Positions 49,175 to 58,520 of a stretch of 64,000 nt of DNA are shown here, piece by piece. The notes below the pieces were generated by a model. That model had not been told where the DNA came from. It did not search any database and saw only the letters and a program-made list of their open reading frames with translations. The stretch is from contig CAZPYJ010000006.1 in the NCBI GenBank assembly GCA_964590645.1, positions 62,001-126,000 on the forward strand. The letters run 5' to 3'. Each line of letters begins with the position of its first letter. Within the stretch, counting starts at the first letter, position 1. Source of the DNA: JAGNHN01 sp964590645 (GTDB lineage Bacteria; Bacteroidota; Bacteroidia; Bacteroidales; JAGNHN01). Made by a program: the position numbers and the translations under genes.

Positions 49175-50875
49175 ATGTCAGGTTTTGAAACAATGGGGCT
49201 ACGGCCCGAAATTCTGGAAGCCATTGCTTCCCTGGGCTTTGTGAAGCCCACTCCCATTCAAGAGTTGGTCATCCCGGAAATCCTCCAACCAAAGCAGGAT
49301 GTGATCGGGCTGGCGCAAACCGGTACCGGAAAAACAGCTGCCTTTGGATTGCCCATACTGCAATTGATTAAGCCCGGAGAAAAGCATATTCAGGCCATCA
49401 TCCTGAGCCCTACCCGGGAACTCGCCGTTCAAATCACCTCCGATCTGGCGTCCTATTCCACGCATCTTCACGGCATCAAAGTGCTGGCGGTGTATGGCGG
49501 AGCCAGCATTCAACCTCAGATTAGCGCCCTGAAGAAAGGGGTTCACATTGTGGCCGGTACTCCCGGCAGGGTGCTCGACCTGATTAAGCGGAAGGTACTG
49601 GACATTTCCGGAATACGCTGGCTGGTGCTGGATGAAGCCGATGAAATACTGAATATGGGCTTTAAGGATGACCTGGATGCCATTCTATCCACCACGCCGG
49701 AGCAAAAGCAGAGTCTGTTGTTTTCGGCTACAATGCCACCGGAGATTATCCGGATCAGCCGGAACTATATGCACAATCCCCTGGAGCTGAGTGCCGGCAA
49801 AAAGAACATCGGGGCGGAACAGGTGAGGCATCAGTTTTATATGGTTCACGCCCGCGACCGCTATGAAGCCTTGAAGCGCATTGCGGATATGCATCCCAAA
49901 ATATACGGCCTCGTTTTCTGTCGGACCCGTGCCGAAACCAAGGAAGTGGCCGACAAGCTGATGCGCGACGGATACAATGCCGATGCCCTGCACGGAGACC
50001 TGAGTCAGGCACAGCGTGATTATGTAATGAATCGCTTCCGTCTGGGAAATATTCAGTTGCTGGTGGCCACCGATGTAGCAGCCCGCGGCCTGGATGTGGA
50101 TGATCTCAGTCACGTAATCCATTACAACCTGCCCGATGAAACCGAGATATACATACATCGCAGCGGCAGAACAGGAAGGGCGGGAAAACCAGGCACATCC
50201 ATTGCCATCATTCATACCCGTGAGAAATCCCGGATAGGCTTGATCGAAAAAAAACTAGGCAAAAAGTTTGAACAGAAAGCAGTACCCGGAGGCCGGGAGA
50301 TTTGCGAAAAACAGCTTTTTAACCTGATCGACAAAATGGAGCAGGTGGAAGTAGATGAATCACAGATCGCTCCTTACCTCCCTGTGGTTTACAAAAAGCT
50401 GGATTGGCTCAGCCGTGAAGAACTCATCCAGCGCTTCGTGTCTGTTGAGTTCAATCGTTTCCTGGAGTATTATAAAGGAGCCAGAGACCTTAATCCCAGC
50501 GGGCGGGCCGAGCAACAAGACAGGCCGGCAAGGAAAACACAGCGGGAAAAAAGAGAGGGCAGTACTCCGGAATCCGGATATAGCCGCTTCTTCCTGAGCG
50601 TCGGGAGGAACCGGAATATCGCCCCTCAGGACGTCATTGGAATGATTAACGACCTGAGCGGAAGAAAGGATGTGCCTATCGGCCGCATCGATATCGGCCA
50701 GAAGTTCTCATTCTTTGAAGTGGATCAACGCTTTGAAGAGGTCATCCTGAAAGCCTTCAGTCAGGCAAGAAACATCAGGGTGAAGCTGGCACTTCCGGAC
50801 GACAAGGAACAAGGTGAGCCAGAGCGCGAGGAACGCAAATATAAGCCGGGGAGAAAAAAGCAATACCGCTCCTGA
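49175..50875 (+). CDS. DEAD-box RNA helicase with DbpA-type RNA-binding tail
   Basis: RNA-dependent ATPase of 566 residues. Q-motif and motifs in order: GFVKPTPIQELVIP, AQTGTGKTAAF (I), PTRELAVQI (Ia), TPGRVLDL, VLDEADEIL (II), LLFSATMP (III), LVATDVAARGLDV (V) and YIHRSGRTGRAGK (VI). The C-terminal ~75 residues (FLSVGRNRNIAPQDVIGMIN, IGRIDIGQKFSFFEV) match the DbpA RNA-binding domain that guides the helicase to rRNA. A role in ribosome assembly or cold adaptation is likely. The leader of about 85 nt is typical of cold-regulated helicases. Confidence 0.96.
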   Translation: MSGFETMGLRPEILEAIASLGFVKPTPIQELVIPEILQPKQDVIGLAQTGTGKTAAFGLPILQLIKPGEKHIQAIILSPTRELAVQITSDLASYSTHLHGIKVLAVYGGASIQPQISALKKGVHIVAGTPGRVLDLIKRKVLDISGIRWLVLDEADEILNMGFKDDLDAILSTTPEQKQSLLFSATMPPEIIRISRNYMHNPLELSAGKKNIGAEQVRHQFYMVHARDRYEALKRIADMHPKIYGLVFCRTRAETKEVADKLMRDGYNADALHGDLSQAQRDYVMNRFRLGNIQLLVATDVAARGLDVDDLSHVIHYNLPDETEIYIHRSGRTGRAGKPGTSIAIIHTREKSRIGLIEKKLGKKFEQKAVPGGREICEKQLFNLIDKMEQVEVDESQIAPYLPVVYKKLDWLSREELIQRFVSVEFNRFLEYYKGARDLNPSGRAEQQDRPARKTQREKREGSTPESGYSRFFLSVGRNRNIAPQDVIGMINDLSGRKDVPIGRIDIGQKFSFFEVDQRFEEVILKAFSQARNIRVKLALPDDKEQGEPEREERKYKPGRKKQYRS

Positions 50876-50953
50876 TCCAGGATTATTCCGGTTCAGAAAC
50901 AATAAAAGAGCATTAAGTTTTCCCAAGTGTATTTCTGAAAAAGAAATAAATCA

Positions 50954-50961
50954 TACATTTG
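50954..50961 (+). promoter_or_regulatory. -7 element of the RRM protein gene
   Basis: TACATTTG, exact TAnnTTTG, 79 bp before the ATG at 51041, giving a leader of about 74 nt. Confidence 0.45.
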
Positions 50962-51040
50962 ATCTGGTGCAGCCCATCATATAAAAAAAACCAAGCGCTG
51001 TCTCCGGGCTGCCAGCGAAAATCCAAATCCATTTTTTGTT

Positions 51041-51376
51041 ATGAACATTTTTGTTGCCAAGCTCAGTGGGCAAACCACCAGCGAAGACTTACGGGATCTG
51101 TTTGAAGATTTCGGAAATGTAAGCTCTGCCAAAGTCATTATCGACAAGGAAACCGGGAATTCCAAACGCTTTGGATTTGTCGAAATGGAAGATGATGAGG
51201 CCGCTGAGCAAGCCATCCGGGAATTGGACGGAAAAGAGCTGGATGGAAGCCAGATCGTGGTCAAAGTTTCTGAACCCAGCGGAGATGACCGTCCCCGCCG
51301 GCGTAGCAATTTCCGCGGCAATAACCAGGGAAACGATGACAGGCGCGGTCAGCGCTTCGACAACAGGAGGTACTGA
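51041..51376 (+). CDS. RRM-type RNA-binding protein
   Basis: A 111-residue single-RRM protein: RNP2 IFVAKL at residues 3-8 and RNP1 KRFGFVEM near residue 43, the aromatic residues of which stack on RNA. The C-terminus is an Arg/Asn-rich disordered tail (RRRSNFRGNNQGNDDRRG). Such proteins are cold-inducible RNA chaperones in Bacteroidota and cyanobacteria. It follows the DEAD-box helicase gene by 165 bp with its own promoter, suggesting shared conditions of use. Confidence 0.93.
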   Translation: MNIFVAKLSGQTTSEDLRDLFEDFGNVSSAKVIIDKETGNSKRFGFVEMEDDEAAEQAIRELDGKELDGSQIVVKVSEPSGDDRPRRRSNFRGNNQGNDDRRGQRFDNRRY

Positions 51377-51509
51377 TTCCTCTTCCCTCCAGCACACGAG
51401 TACCGCCTGAGCCTAAAGTCCAGCACTTTATGACGCCCCGGCGCGATTGAGTATCGAATTCCGGCTTTTCTCAGGAGAAGGTATCTTGTCATCTTATGAT
51501 TCAAGCAAG

Positions 51510-52424
51510 ATGAAGCAATATTCTCTTTTCTTGTTGTGCGGCATCGCAGTAAGCTTTGGACTTGCTGCCCAGGAAGATTTTAGCTGGTGGAATGAGAAGC
51601 AGCAATGGGATGGAAAGACCCACTGGAGGCACTACATCATCCTCTCCCCTGCTTTTATGGGCCCCAATGCCTTGCCTGTACCTGAGTTCAGGACAGCATA
51701 CCTGGAAGATCAACTTCAGTTGGAAGCCGGAGGGGAAGCCCATTTCGGAAAGGGAGATCGAACGCAAAACGGATACACCGCCCTCACCATACCGATGGGT
51801 GAAAAAGTCAATATCCTTGTGTTTTCTTCCCCCCTGGAATACTACCGCCTGGACACACTGACCAGGGATGAGCGCAAATCCAGGGATCGCGACAGCAAAG
51901 GCTTCGCCTGGGGTGACCTCTATTTTGGCACCCGATTCAAAGTGCTGTACAAGAAAGAAAGATGGCCCGACATCAGTGCAGGGATGTACTTCCGCGCTCC
52001 TTCCGGAGGGAAGCTCAGTGCGGCCAGGCACACCGATACCCCAGGCTATTACTTCAATGTGGAAGCAAGCAGGTCTATCAAAACAGGCGGAAAGCTGATT
52101 CAGGAATGGACTCCATTTTTGAATCTGGGGTTTTATGTCTGGCAGGTGATGCGGGATGATAATCTGCAGAATGATGCATTTCTTTTTGGCGCAGGGCTGC
52201 AGATGCAAACCCGGAACCTGCAGATTGAAGCCAGCAGCGGCGGCTATCAGGGATACTTCAAGAACGGAGATGCTCCCCTGGTGGTGCGGCTTCACATCAG
52301 TCAGAAGCAGCAAGGAGGGCATAAAGGATACTGGAGACTACGCCTGCAACAGGGATTGTTTGATTTCCCTTATTGGTCTGCAAGGCTTACGTATACCTTC
52401 GTCCTTAATCCGGGAAACCATTAG
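51510..52424 (+). CDS. Exported beta-barrel-like protein of unknown function
   Basis: A 304-residue protein with a clear signal peptide when started at the ATG 51510 (MKQYSLFLLCGIAVSFGLAAQ). The longer open frame from 51447 has no signal, so the internal start is used. The mature sequence has alternating strands (YIILSPAFMGPNALPVPEF, FAWGDLYFGTRFKVLYKKE, DISAGMYFRAPSGGKL, SARLTYTFVLNPGNH) typical of outer-membrane barrel proteins. I do not recognise a family. It converges with the acyl-CoA synthetase gene, leaving about 30 bp. Confidence 0.6.
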   Translation: MKQYSLFLLCGIAVSFGLAAQEDFSWWNEKQQWDGKTHWRHYIILSPAFMGPNALPVPEFRTAYLEDQLQLEAGGEAHFGKGDRTQNGYTALTIPMGEKVNILVFSSPLEYYRLDTLTRDERKSRDRDSKGFAWGDLYFGTRFKVLYKKERWPDISAGMYFRAPSGGKLSAARHTDTPGYYFNVEASRSIKTGGKLIQEWTPFLNLGFYVWQVMRDDNLQNDAFLFGAGLQMQTRNLQIEASSGGYQGYFKNGDAPLVVRLHISQKQQGGHKGYWRLRLQQGLFDFPYWSARLTYTFVLNPGNH

Positions 52425-52454
52425 AAAGGGGCAGTTGCGAGGAATACCTCCGCA

Positions 52455-54092
52455 TCAAACCATCTCTTTCCCGTAAAGGAAGCGCTTGATCTTCTGGGTA
52501 GCTGTCTTTTGAAAAGGAGACGGGTGATTCTGGACGATATGGATACGGGAGAACTTATTGACACGGCTATTCACATAATGGTGCAATTCGCGCTTCAATT
52601 CTTCCACTTTATGTTCCATATAATCCGTGACCTCTTCTTTCAGGTGCTGGTACTTTTCTTCCAGTGCTTCTCTGTTAAAATGCACCAGCGCCACCAACTT
52701 GCCTTTTTGTTCAATCACCACAGATTCCACAACATATCGGAAAGTATTGATCACGGATTCAATTTCCTCCGGATAAATATTCTCACCGCTGGCACCCACG
52801 ATCATACTCTTGGAGCGTCCGCGAATCATCAGATCGCCAGCCTTGTTAAATACACCCAGGTCTCCGGTTTTGAACCAGCCATCTTCGCTGAACACCTCCG
52901 CAGTCAGCTCCGGTTCCTGGTAGTAGCCCTGCATAATATTGGGGCCTTTGGCCCAGATCTCTCCTTCACCTGTTTTGGGATCAGGCTGGTGAATTTTCAG
53001 TTCAACGCCCGGTACGGCGATCCCTGTTGACTGGAAGCTTCCCTTTCCGACCACCTTGCCGGCCAGCAGCGGTGCACATTCGGTAAGGCCATAACCTATG
53101 GCATAGGGGAAATTCGCTTCTTTGAGGAACAATTCCACATCCTCATTAAGCTTTGCTCCGCCGATACCAAAAAACCTAACCTGACCTCCGAAGGTCCTCA
53201 TCAGGCTTTTCCCGGCCAAACGATGGAAGAACCTCCGGAATACCGGACGACGGTAGAGGTAGCCAATAACAGGCTTACCGGCAAAAGTGGGTTTAACCTT
53301 ATTCCTGTATATCTTCTCAATGATCAGAGGCACTGCCAGGATAGTGGTTGGTTTCACTTTCTGCAATGCGGGCAACAGTACAGCTGGTGTAGGCGGCTTC
53401 CGCAGGTAATAGACGGATGCACCGGCCGAAAGAGGAAGGATCAGACTCAGGGTATTCTCGAGCGTATGAGAAAGCGGAAGCAAGGAGAGGAAACGATCCT
53501 GCGCCACTACCGGATGTATGGCATTGCCCTGCCATACATTGGTAGCAATGTTTTTGTGGGTTAACATCACCCCTTTGCTCTTTCCTGTAGTTCCGGACGT
53601 ATAAATGATGGCTGCCAGATCTGTTGCTTTTACTTCCGGAAATTCACCATACTGGGATTCAGGGATATCGTTCCCGGCCTGGTCAAGCACTTCTGTGGAA
53701 TAGATCAGGCCTTTGAATGCCACTTCTTCACTTTGCAACTTTGGTGCAAGTCCTTCAGAAACAACCGCTGCCTTGGTAGCGCTATGGCTCAGAATATTGC
53801 TGATCTCCGTAGAGGTAAAATCCGGAAGCATTGGCACAATCACTGCGCCTGCCCGCAAGATGGCGAACTGGGCAATACCCCAACCGGGCATATTGTGAGA
53901 CAGAATCGCGACCCGGTCGCCCGGAGCAATCCCATCCTGCTTGAGACGGTATGCAAAAGCATTGACCCTGACCCATAAATCTGAATAGGTCAGTGGTTCA
54001 CCCTCCACCCAACTCAGGGAAGGATTCGGTCCAAACTGCTGTACTGATGCCTCAAGGAGCCGGTTAAGGGAATCAAAAGGGGTTTTTGTCAT
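52455..54092 (-). CDS. Long-chain acyl-CoA synthetase (AMP-binding)
   Basis: ANL-superfamily enzyme of about 545 residues. P-loop AIIYTSGTTGKSKGVMLTHKN, then GYGLTECAPLLAGK, WFKTGDLGVFNKAGDLMIRGRSKSMIV-type hinge (seen in GDLGVFNKAGDL and GRSKSMI) and the catalytic lysine in KTATQKIKR near the end. It activates fatty acids to CoA esters. The start is the ATG at 54092; the longer open frame from 54134 is ruled out by a -7 element at 54114-54121 inside it. Confidence 0.94.
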   Translation of the reverse strand: MTKTPFDSLNRLLEASVQQFGPNPSLSWVEGEPLTYSDLWVRVNAFAYRLKQDGIAPGDRVAILSHNMPGWGIAQFAILRAGAVIVPMLPDFTSTEISNILSHSATKAAVVSEGLAPKLQSEEVAFKGLIYSTEVLDQAGNDIPESQYGEFPEVKATDLAAIIYTSGTTGKSKGVMLTHKNIATNVWQGNAIHPVVAQDRFLSLLPLSHTLENTLSLILPLSAGASVYYLRKPPTPAVLLPALQKVKPTTILAVPLIIEKIYRNKVKPTFAGKPVIGYLYRRPVFRRFFHRLAGKSLMRTFGGQVRFFGIGGAKLNEDVELFLKEANFPYAIGYGLTECAPLLAGKVVGKGSFQSTGIAVPGVELKIHQPDPKTGEGEIWAKGPNIMQGYYQEPELTAEVFSEDGWFKTGDLGVFNKAGDLMIRGRSKSMIVGASGENIYPEEIESVINTFRYVVESVVIEQKGKLVALVHFNREALEEKYQHLKEEVTDYMEHKVEELKRELHHYVNSRVNKFSRIHIVQNHPSPFQKTATQKIKRFLYGKEMV

Positions 54093-54113
54093 TAATAGAT
54101 TATTAAGTGCGTA

Positions 54114-54121
54114 CAAAGGTA
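54114..54121 (-). promoter_or_regulatory. -7 element of the acyl-CoA synthetase gene
   Basis: Minus-strand TACCTTTG, exact consensus, 21 bp before the ATG at 54092. Confidence 0.6.
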
Positions 54122-54302
54122 GGCATAGTTTCAATCAACACATTAAACCATTTGGATGGGTGGATTGTTCACCCCGGCTTCTCTACACAAATACCTTAAT
54201 ATCTGACTCTTATCAAAATATGTCCTTAGACATTAAACCCTTCTGCACCACAGATGTCCTAAAAGCATTCATTCACTAAACAATCACTAAAACTCAATTA
54301 CA

Positions 54303-54755
54303 ATGAAAAAAAGAAATGCAGCACTTGGCGCAGTTTTATGGATAACTATGTTTTCGACAGGCTTCAGCCTGCAAGCCCAATCGCGGGCAGGCAAAGGTTT
54401 CAGGGGAAATATGCCTGACTCGACAGGGGTACAGGCAAGGGTTGAGCGGATGACCGCAGACCTGAGTCTGGATCAGACACAGAAAGCCAAACTGATGAAG
54501 TTGGAGCAGGCTCATTACACTGAAATGCGGGCCAGAAGAAGTGATATGCACTCCAGCCGGGAAGCCCACAGAGCCGAGGTGGAGAAGATACGGGAACAAC
54601 ATAAGGCGGACTTGAAGCAAATCCTGACCGAAGAGCAGTATGCCCGCTGGGAGGCCACCCATCAGCAGCGTGTGCGAGAACGCCGTCACGATGGGAGCGG
54701 ACAAGGACGCGGGGGTGAAAGGATGCGCGGAAACAGAGGGGGCGGCAACTATTAA
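54303..54755 (+). CDS. Spy/CpxP-like periplasmic protein
   Basis: A 150-residue exported protein: signal peptide ending near SLQAQ, then a helical core of the Spy/CpxP (LTxxQ) type: ADLSLDQTQKAKLMKLEQAH and later KQILTEEQYARWEATHQQ. The C-terminus is Gly/Arg-rich (GSGQGRGGERMRGN). Spy proteins are periplasmic chaperones induced by envelope stress. A hairpin terminator follows. No regulator gene is next to it. Confidence 0.85.
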   Translation: MKKRNAALGAVLWITMFSTGFSLQAQSRAGKGFRGNMPDSTGVQARVERMTADLSLDQTQKAKLMKLEQAHYTEMRARRSDMHSSREAHRAEVEKIREQHKADLKQILTEEQYARWEATHQQRVRERRHDGSGQGRGGERMRGNRGGGNY

Positions 54756-54798
54756 GACTGTCCCTTGCACCAGATCGACAAAGTACTTTTAATCTCAC

Positions 54799-54829
54799 AG
54801 GCCGTCTCAACAAAGGCGGCCTTTTCTTT
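54799..54829 (+). terminator. Rho-independent terminator after the Spy-like gene
   Basis: AGGCCG (54799-54804) pairs with CGGCCT (54817-54822) and is followed by TTTCTTT. Confidence 0.65.
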
Positions 54830-54969
54830 GATCCCCCGGAATAGCGCAAGACGGGCAAAACTGGTTTACTCACAGCCCATCTGAATAAATTGTTTTATCA
54901 TTGCACACCACAAAAGATTTCAGGAGCACTGTATTCCGGGTATAGAAGTACACCTTAAACTTCTATCTA

Positions 54970-55878
54970 ATGAAAGGAACAATTGCTATCCCGCATTGTG
55001 TGCACATCCTGGCCCTTTTTCTCTTGAGTTTCACCCTGCTTCCTGCTCAGCAGTGGGATCCCATTGTTGCCAAAGGCAAGATGTGGGTCAGTGCGGAAGC
55101 CGATGACATTGTGTCTCAGTCCCCTTCCTGGGCGACTTCGCACAGCCTGCGCATCGGAGATACCCTGGGCTTCTACGGAACTGTTTATCACCTGCTTGAG
55201 ATAAGTCACACAGAACAGGCGCAGCAATGGTTTGCCTTCGGGTTGCTGAGGGAAGACAACAGCGGCAAGGTTTGGTTCCAAACCTTCACCTGCGGGCCGG
55301 AAAGACTGCTATATGATATGGGTGCAGAAGCCGGCAGCACTGTAGTAATCACCCACACCACTCCCGGAACGCATCAGGTAAGCGGAAGCTATCATATTGG
55401 CGCTGTAGACAGCATTTTTCTGGCCGGAAAACTCAGAAAACGGCTTCAGGTAGGCTCGGGATATTGGATTGAAGGGATTGGAAGTACGTCAGGACTGATG
55501 TTCAGCGGACTGGAGGATATTGCGGGCTACAACTACTCTCTGCTGTGCTATTATGAAGACAGTGCTCTTGTCTATGCCAATGATCACCTGAATCCTTTTT
55601 ACCCGGGCTGCTGGGCGGATGTCATCACTGGTTTTTCGGAAGAAGAAAGGGAATTGCCAAGGATATATCCTAACCCCGCTGTCAGCGATATTCATCTTTC
55701 CTTTTCTTTATCCGGCAGCGATTTCCGGATTAGCGATGTGCAGGGGCGGGACTGCACTTCTTCCGTCAAAATGATCAATGACCAGAGCCTGGAAGTTGGC
55801 AGCCTGGGGCCGGGAATCTATTTCCTCCATTGGAATGCCGATGGAAAGTGTTTCCACAGACGCTTTCTGAAGCGCTGA
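54970..55878 (+). CDS. T9SS type A sorting-domain protein
   Basis: A 302-residue exported protein with a signal peptide ending near LLPAQ. The middle region (about residues 25-225) has no recognised domain and shows segments such as KVWFQTFTCGPERLLYDMGAE. The last ~75 residues are a type A sorting domain: RIYPNPAVSDIHLSFSL, DFRISDVQGRDC, LGPGIYFLHW. It would be carried by type IX secretion and processed at the surface. No partner gene is adjacent. Confidence 0.82.
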   Translation: MKGTIAIPHCVHILALFLLSFTLLPAQQWDPIVAKGKMWVSAEADDIVSQSPSWATSHSLRIGDTLGFYGTVYHLLEISHTEQAQQWFAFGLLREDNSGKVWFQTFTCGPERLLYDMGAEAGSTVVITHTTPGTHQVSGSYHIGAVDSIFLAGKLRKRLQVGSGYWIEGIGSTSGLMFSGLEDIAGYNYSLLCYYEDSALVYANDHLNPFYPGCWADVITGFSEEERELPRIYPNPAVSDIHLSFSLSGSDFRISDVQGRDCTSSVKMINDQSLEVGSLGPGIYFLHWNADGKCFHRRFLKR

Positions 55879-55904
55879 TGCCGGCACACGGCTGAAAAAC
55901 GCGA

Positions 55905-58355
55905 TTAGTATTCGTAACCGCCTTCGCCATTTCCATCCCCGCCCCCATTTCTCTCACGGCGGGGCTTGTAATCATTGATGCGATAAGTAAGGGTCAGTTG
56001 CACCACCTGTGATTCTCTTTCCATTGTCGTATTCTCGTAGAAACCCGGACTGATGGCTGTAAAATCGTGTTTGGCTGTGCCGAATATATCCCGGATCTGG
56101 GCGATGGCCGTAAACTTATTTCCTTTGAAGTCGTGACGAAGGGCAGCACTGGTAAAGAGCATTCCTTTGCTCTCTCCCTGTGCCGTAACGGAAGGACCGG
56201 AGTAGCCCCCGTTAAACTGCAGACGGGTCTGACGTGAGAATTTTATATTGGTGTTCAGGCGGGAGCGCCAGTTGGTACTTTCCCTGTCCACCTGCTGATT
56301 GTCCACCATCCCCTCCAGTCTGTATCGGTACAGGCTGCCACTCAGATTGAAATTCAACCAGTCGTTCACCTCATAATTCAACATCACCTCACCTCCCAGG
56401 CTGTGATCGCGGTTCAGGTTATCAAAAGTATGCAGCACGATACCATCCTCCTGGGGTGACATAATGCGTGTGATCAGGTTTTCGGTAGTGCGATAGAATG
56501 TTTCGACAGAAACGAAACTCATCCCCCATTTTTTCATCAGTGAGAGTTCATAGGAATCGACATATTCGGGCTCCAATGCCGGATTTCCGCGGCGGACATT
56601 GTCTTTGTCGATGTAATTCAGAAAGGGCTCCAGAAACCATCCCCGGGGCCGGTTGATGCGTTTTGTATAGCTGGCCTGTACCTGATAATCCCTGTCTAAC
56701 TGTTGAGAAAGATGGATGGTCGGGAACCAGTCGATCCGGTCCAGATTATACTCTGCATTCGCCTCTTCATCTGTGATAAAACGCTGGGTAAGCTCCCCCC
56801 TCAAACCGAGTTGATAGCCAAACTCTCCGTACTCATTGCCATAGGTGGTATAGATGGAATGGATATTCCGTGAATAATCCATTGCACTGCTGAAAAGGCT
56901 GTTGTCGATCCAACCCAGCAGGGGGTCAAATTCCTCATAGGCATATTCTTCCCGTTCGGCATCAAGTTGCGATTGCCATCCTGCTTCCATTTTGCCTCCC
57001 CATAAAGGATGAACATAATCGAGCTTGAATACCCAGTCGGCAGAAGAAGCATCCTCCCTGGCTGTCGTCTGATAGTATGGCTCTCCGCTCCTGGAAAAGT
57101 TTCCGCTGTTGAGCCATTCGATGGAGCTCTCATCTCCGCCTCCATCTCGTTTCCGGTAATCGATCATTGCATCCAGCTGATGGTTCTTCTCACCGAATTT
57201 ATGCTGGAAATTGAGATTAAATCCGTGGTAATCTCTGTTTCTGGGGCGCTTGGTATCGGCCAGATAATACAGCACTTCTTCTTCCAGACTGGTCCATTCC
57301 TCATATTGGGTAATCCGGCCCCGGCTGAAGTTGAAAGTCCCCAGGTTCAGATAGCCTCCGATAGTAGTACGGGAGGTGAGGAAATAATCCATCCCCAATT
57401 TGCCGCTGGTTCCGCCCCGCGACATAAAGCGGGTTCCGGTGCCGTCCAGAAAATAGGTGGTGCCCGAGGTAGTCACCTCACGATAAGAGGTTCGCTTTCC
57501 TTCATAGTTATCATCGCGGTAATCGAAAGTTCCGTATAAGTTATACCTGGGTGTGCGGTAATTCAGCAGAATATCCGCCCGGTACTTATCCCGGGTACCT
57601 ATGCTGACATTGGCTACTCCGTTAATACCCCGATCCTCCTGCTTCTTGGTAATCACATTGATAATCCCGGCGGTTCCCTCGGGGTCGTATTTGGCACTGG
57701 GATTTGTGATGATCTCTATTTCTTTGATCTGGGCCGAAGGGATTTGCTGCAGGGCTTCCGTTCCTTCCAGAATGCTGGGCCTTCCATTCACCAGCACGGT
57801 GAAGTTTGAGCTGCCGCGCAGGCTGACATTGCCTTCAATATCCACTTCCACAGAAGGGGTGTTTTCCAGTACATCGGCGGCCGTTCCGCCGGCAGAATTG
57901 ATATCTGCATCCACTGATACAACCTTTCTGTCGATCTTATACTGATAGGTAGCCCTGTCGGCAGTAATCTCCGCACCTTCCAACTGAATGGATTTCTGTT
58001 GAAGGATGATATCCGGCAACAGCAGAAACTCCTCTCTGGGGGTCACGGCCAAACCTTTTTGTTCGTGACGCTCATAACCGATAAAGTCGGCCACCAGGCG
58101 ATAGCGGCCGTAAGGTACGGAGGGGATCATAAACTCTCCCCTTTTGTTGGTGGAAGCACCGGTGACAAGCACCGAATCCTTCATCCTGAACAAGGCCACA
58201 TTGGCATATTCCACCGCCTCATTGGTGATGGCATCCAGAATGCGGCCGCGTACATCTGCGCTTCCCTGAGGGGTGGCGTCTCCCCCTGGCCGCTGGGCGG
58301 GAAGCAGGGCAGCAATGGTGGCTATAAATACAACAAGCAAGGCAAATCTTAGCAT
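55905..58355 (-). CDS. TonB-dependent receptor family protein (OMP_b-brl_3 type)
   Basis: An 816-residue outer-membrane receptor. CarboxypepD_reg-like domain near the N-terminus (DVRGRILDAITNEAVEYANV), plug with VLENTPSVEVDIEGNVSLRGSSNFTVLVNGRPS in the usual position, then a large barrel (OMP_b-brl_3 pattern with FDYRDDNYEGKR). It ends VQLTLTYRINDYKPRRER plus a Gly/Asn-rich tail. Substrate unknown. It lies 166 bp downstream of the riboswitch-controlled receptor and could be read through from it, but I see no riboswitch of its own. Confidence 0.9.
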   Translation of the reverse strand: MLRFALLVVFIATIAALLPAQRPGGDATPQGSADVRGRILDAITNEAVEYANVALFRMKDSVLVTGASTNKRGEFMIPSVPYGRYRLVADFIGYERHEQKGLAVTPREEFLLLPDIILQQKSIQLEGAEITADRATYQYKIDRKVVSVDADINSAGGTAADVLENTPSVEVDIEGNVSLRGSSNFTVLVNGRPSILEGTEALQQIPSAQIKEIEIITNPSAKYDPEGTAGIINVITKKQEDRGINGVANVSIGTRDKYRADILLNYRTPRYNLYGTFDYRDDNYEGKRTSYREVTTSGTTYFLDGTGTRFMSRGGTSGKLGMDYFLTSRTTIGGYLNLGTFNFSRGRITQYEEWTSLEEEVLYYLADTKRPRNRDYHGFNLNFQHKFGEKNHQLDAMIDYRKRDGGGDESSIEWLNSGNFSRSGEPYYQTTAREDASSADWVFKLDYVHPLWGGKMEAGWQSQLDAEREEYAYEEFDPLLGWIDNSLFSSAMDYSRNIHSIYTTYGNEYGEFGYQLGLRGELTQRFITDEEANAEYNLDRIDWFPTIHLSQQLDRDYQVQASYTKRINRPRGWFLEPFLNYIDKDNVRRGNPALEPEYVDSYELSLMKKWGMSFVSVETFYRTTENLITRIMSPQEDGIVLHTFDNLNRDHSLGGEVMLNYEVNDWLNFNLSGSLYRYRLEGMVDNQQVDRESTNWRSRLNTNIKFSRQTRLQFNGGYSGPSVTAQGESKGMLFTSAALRHDFKGNKFTAIAQIRDIFGTAKHDFTAISPGFYENTTMERESQVVQLTLTYRINDYKPRRERNGGGDGNGEGGYEY

Positions 58356-58520
58356 AAAAACGGCATTTGTGGGTATCTAACAATCCTCGTTCGACAAAGT
58401 TGAAAGGAAAAAGTTTACCCGGAGCATAATATTTATTTTTTATGCTTTTGGATTGCTTGTTTCTAAAGGCAGGGATGAGCGGAAGAAGACAGACATCAGT
58501 CCGGATTTGAAAGTGCAAGC

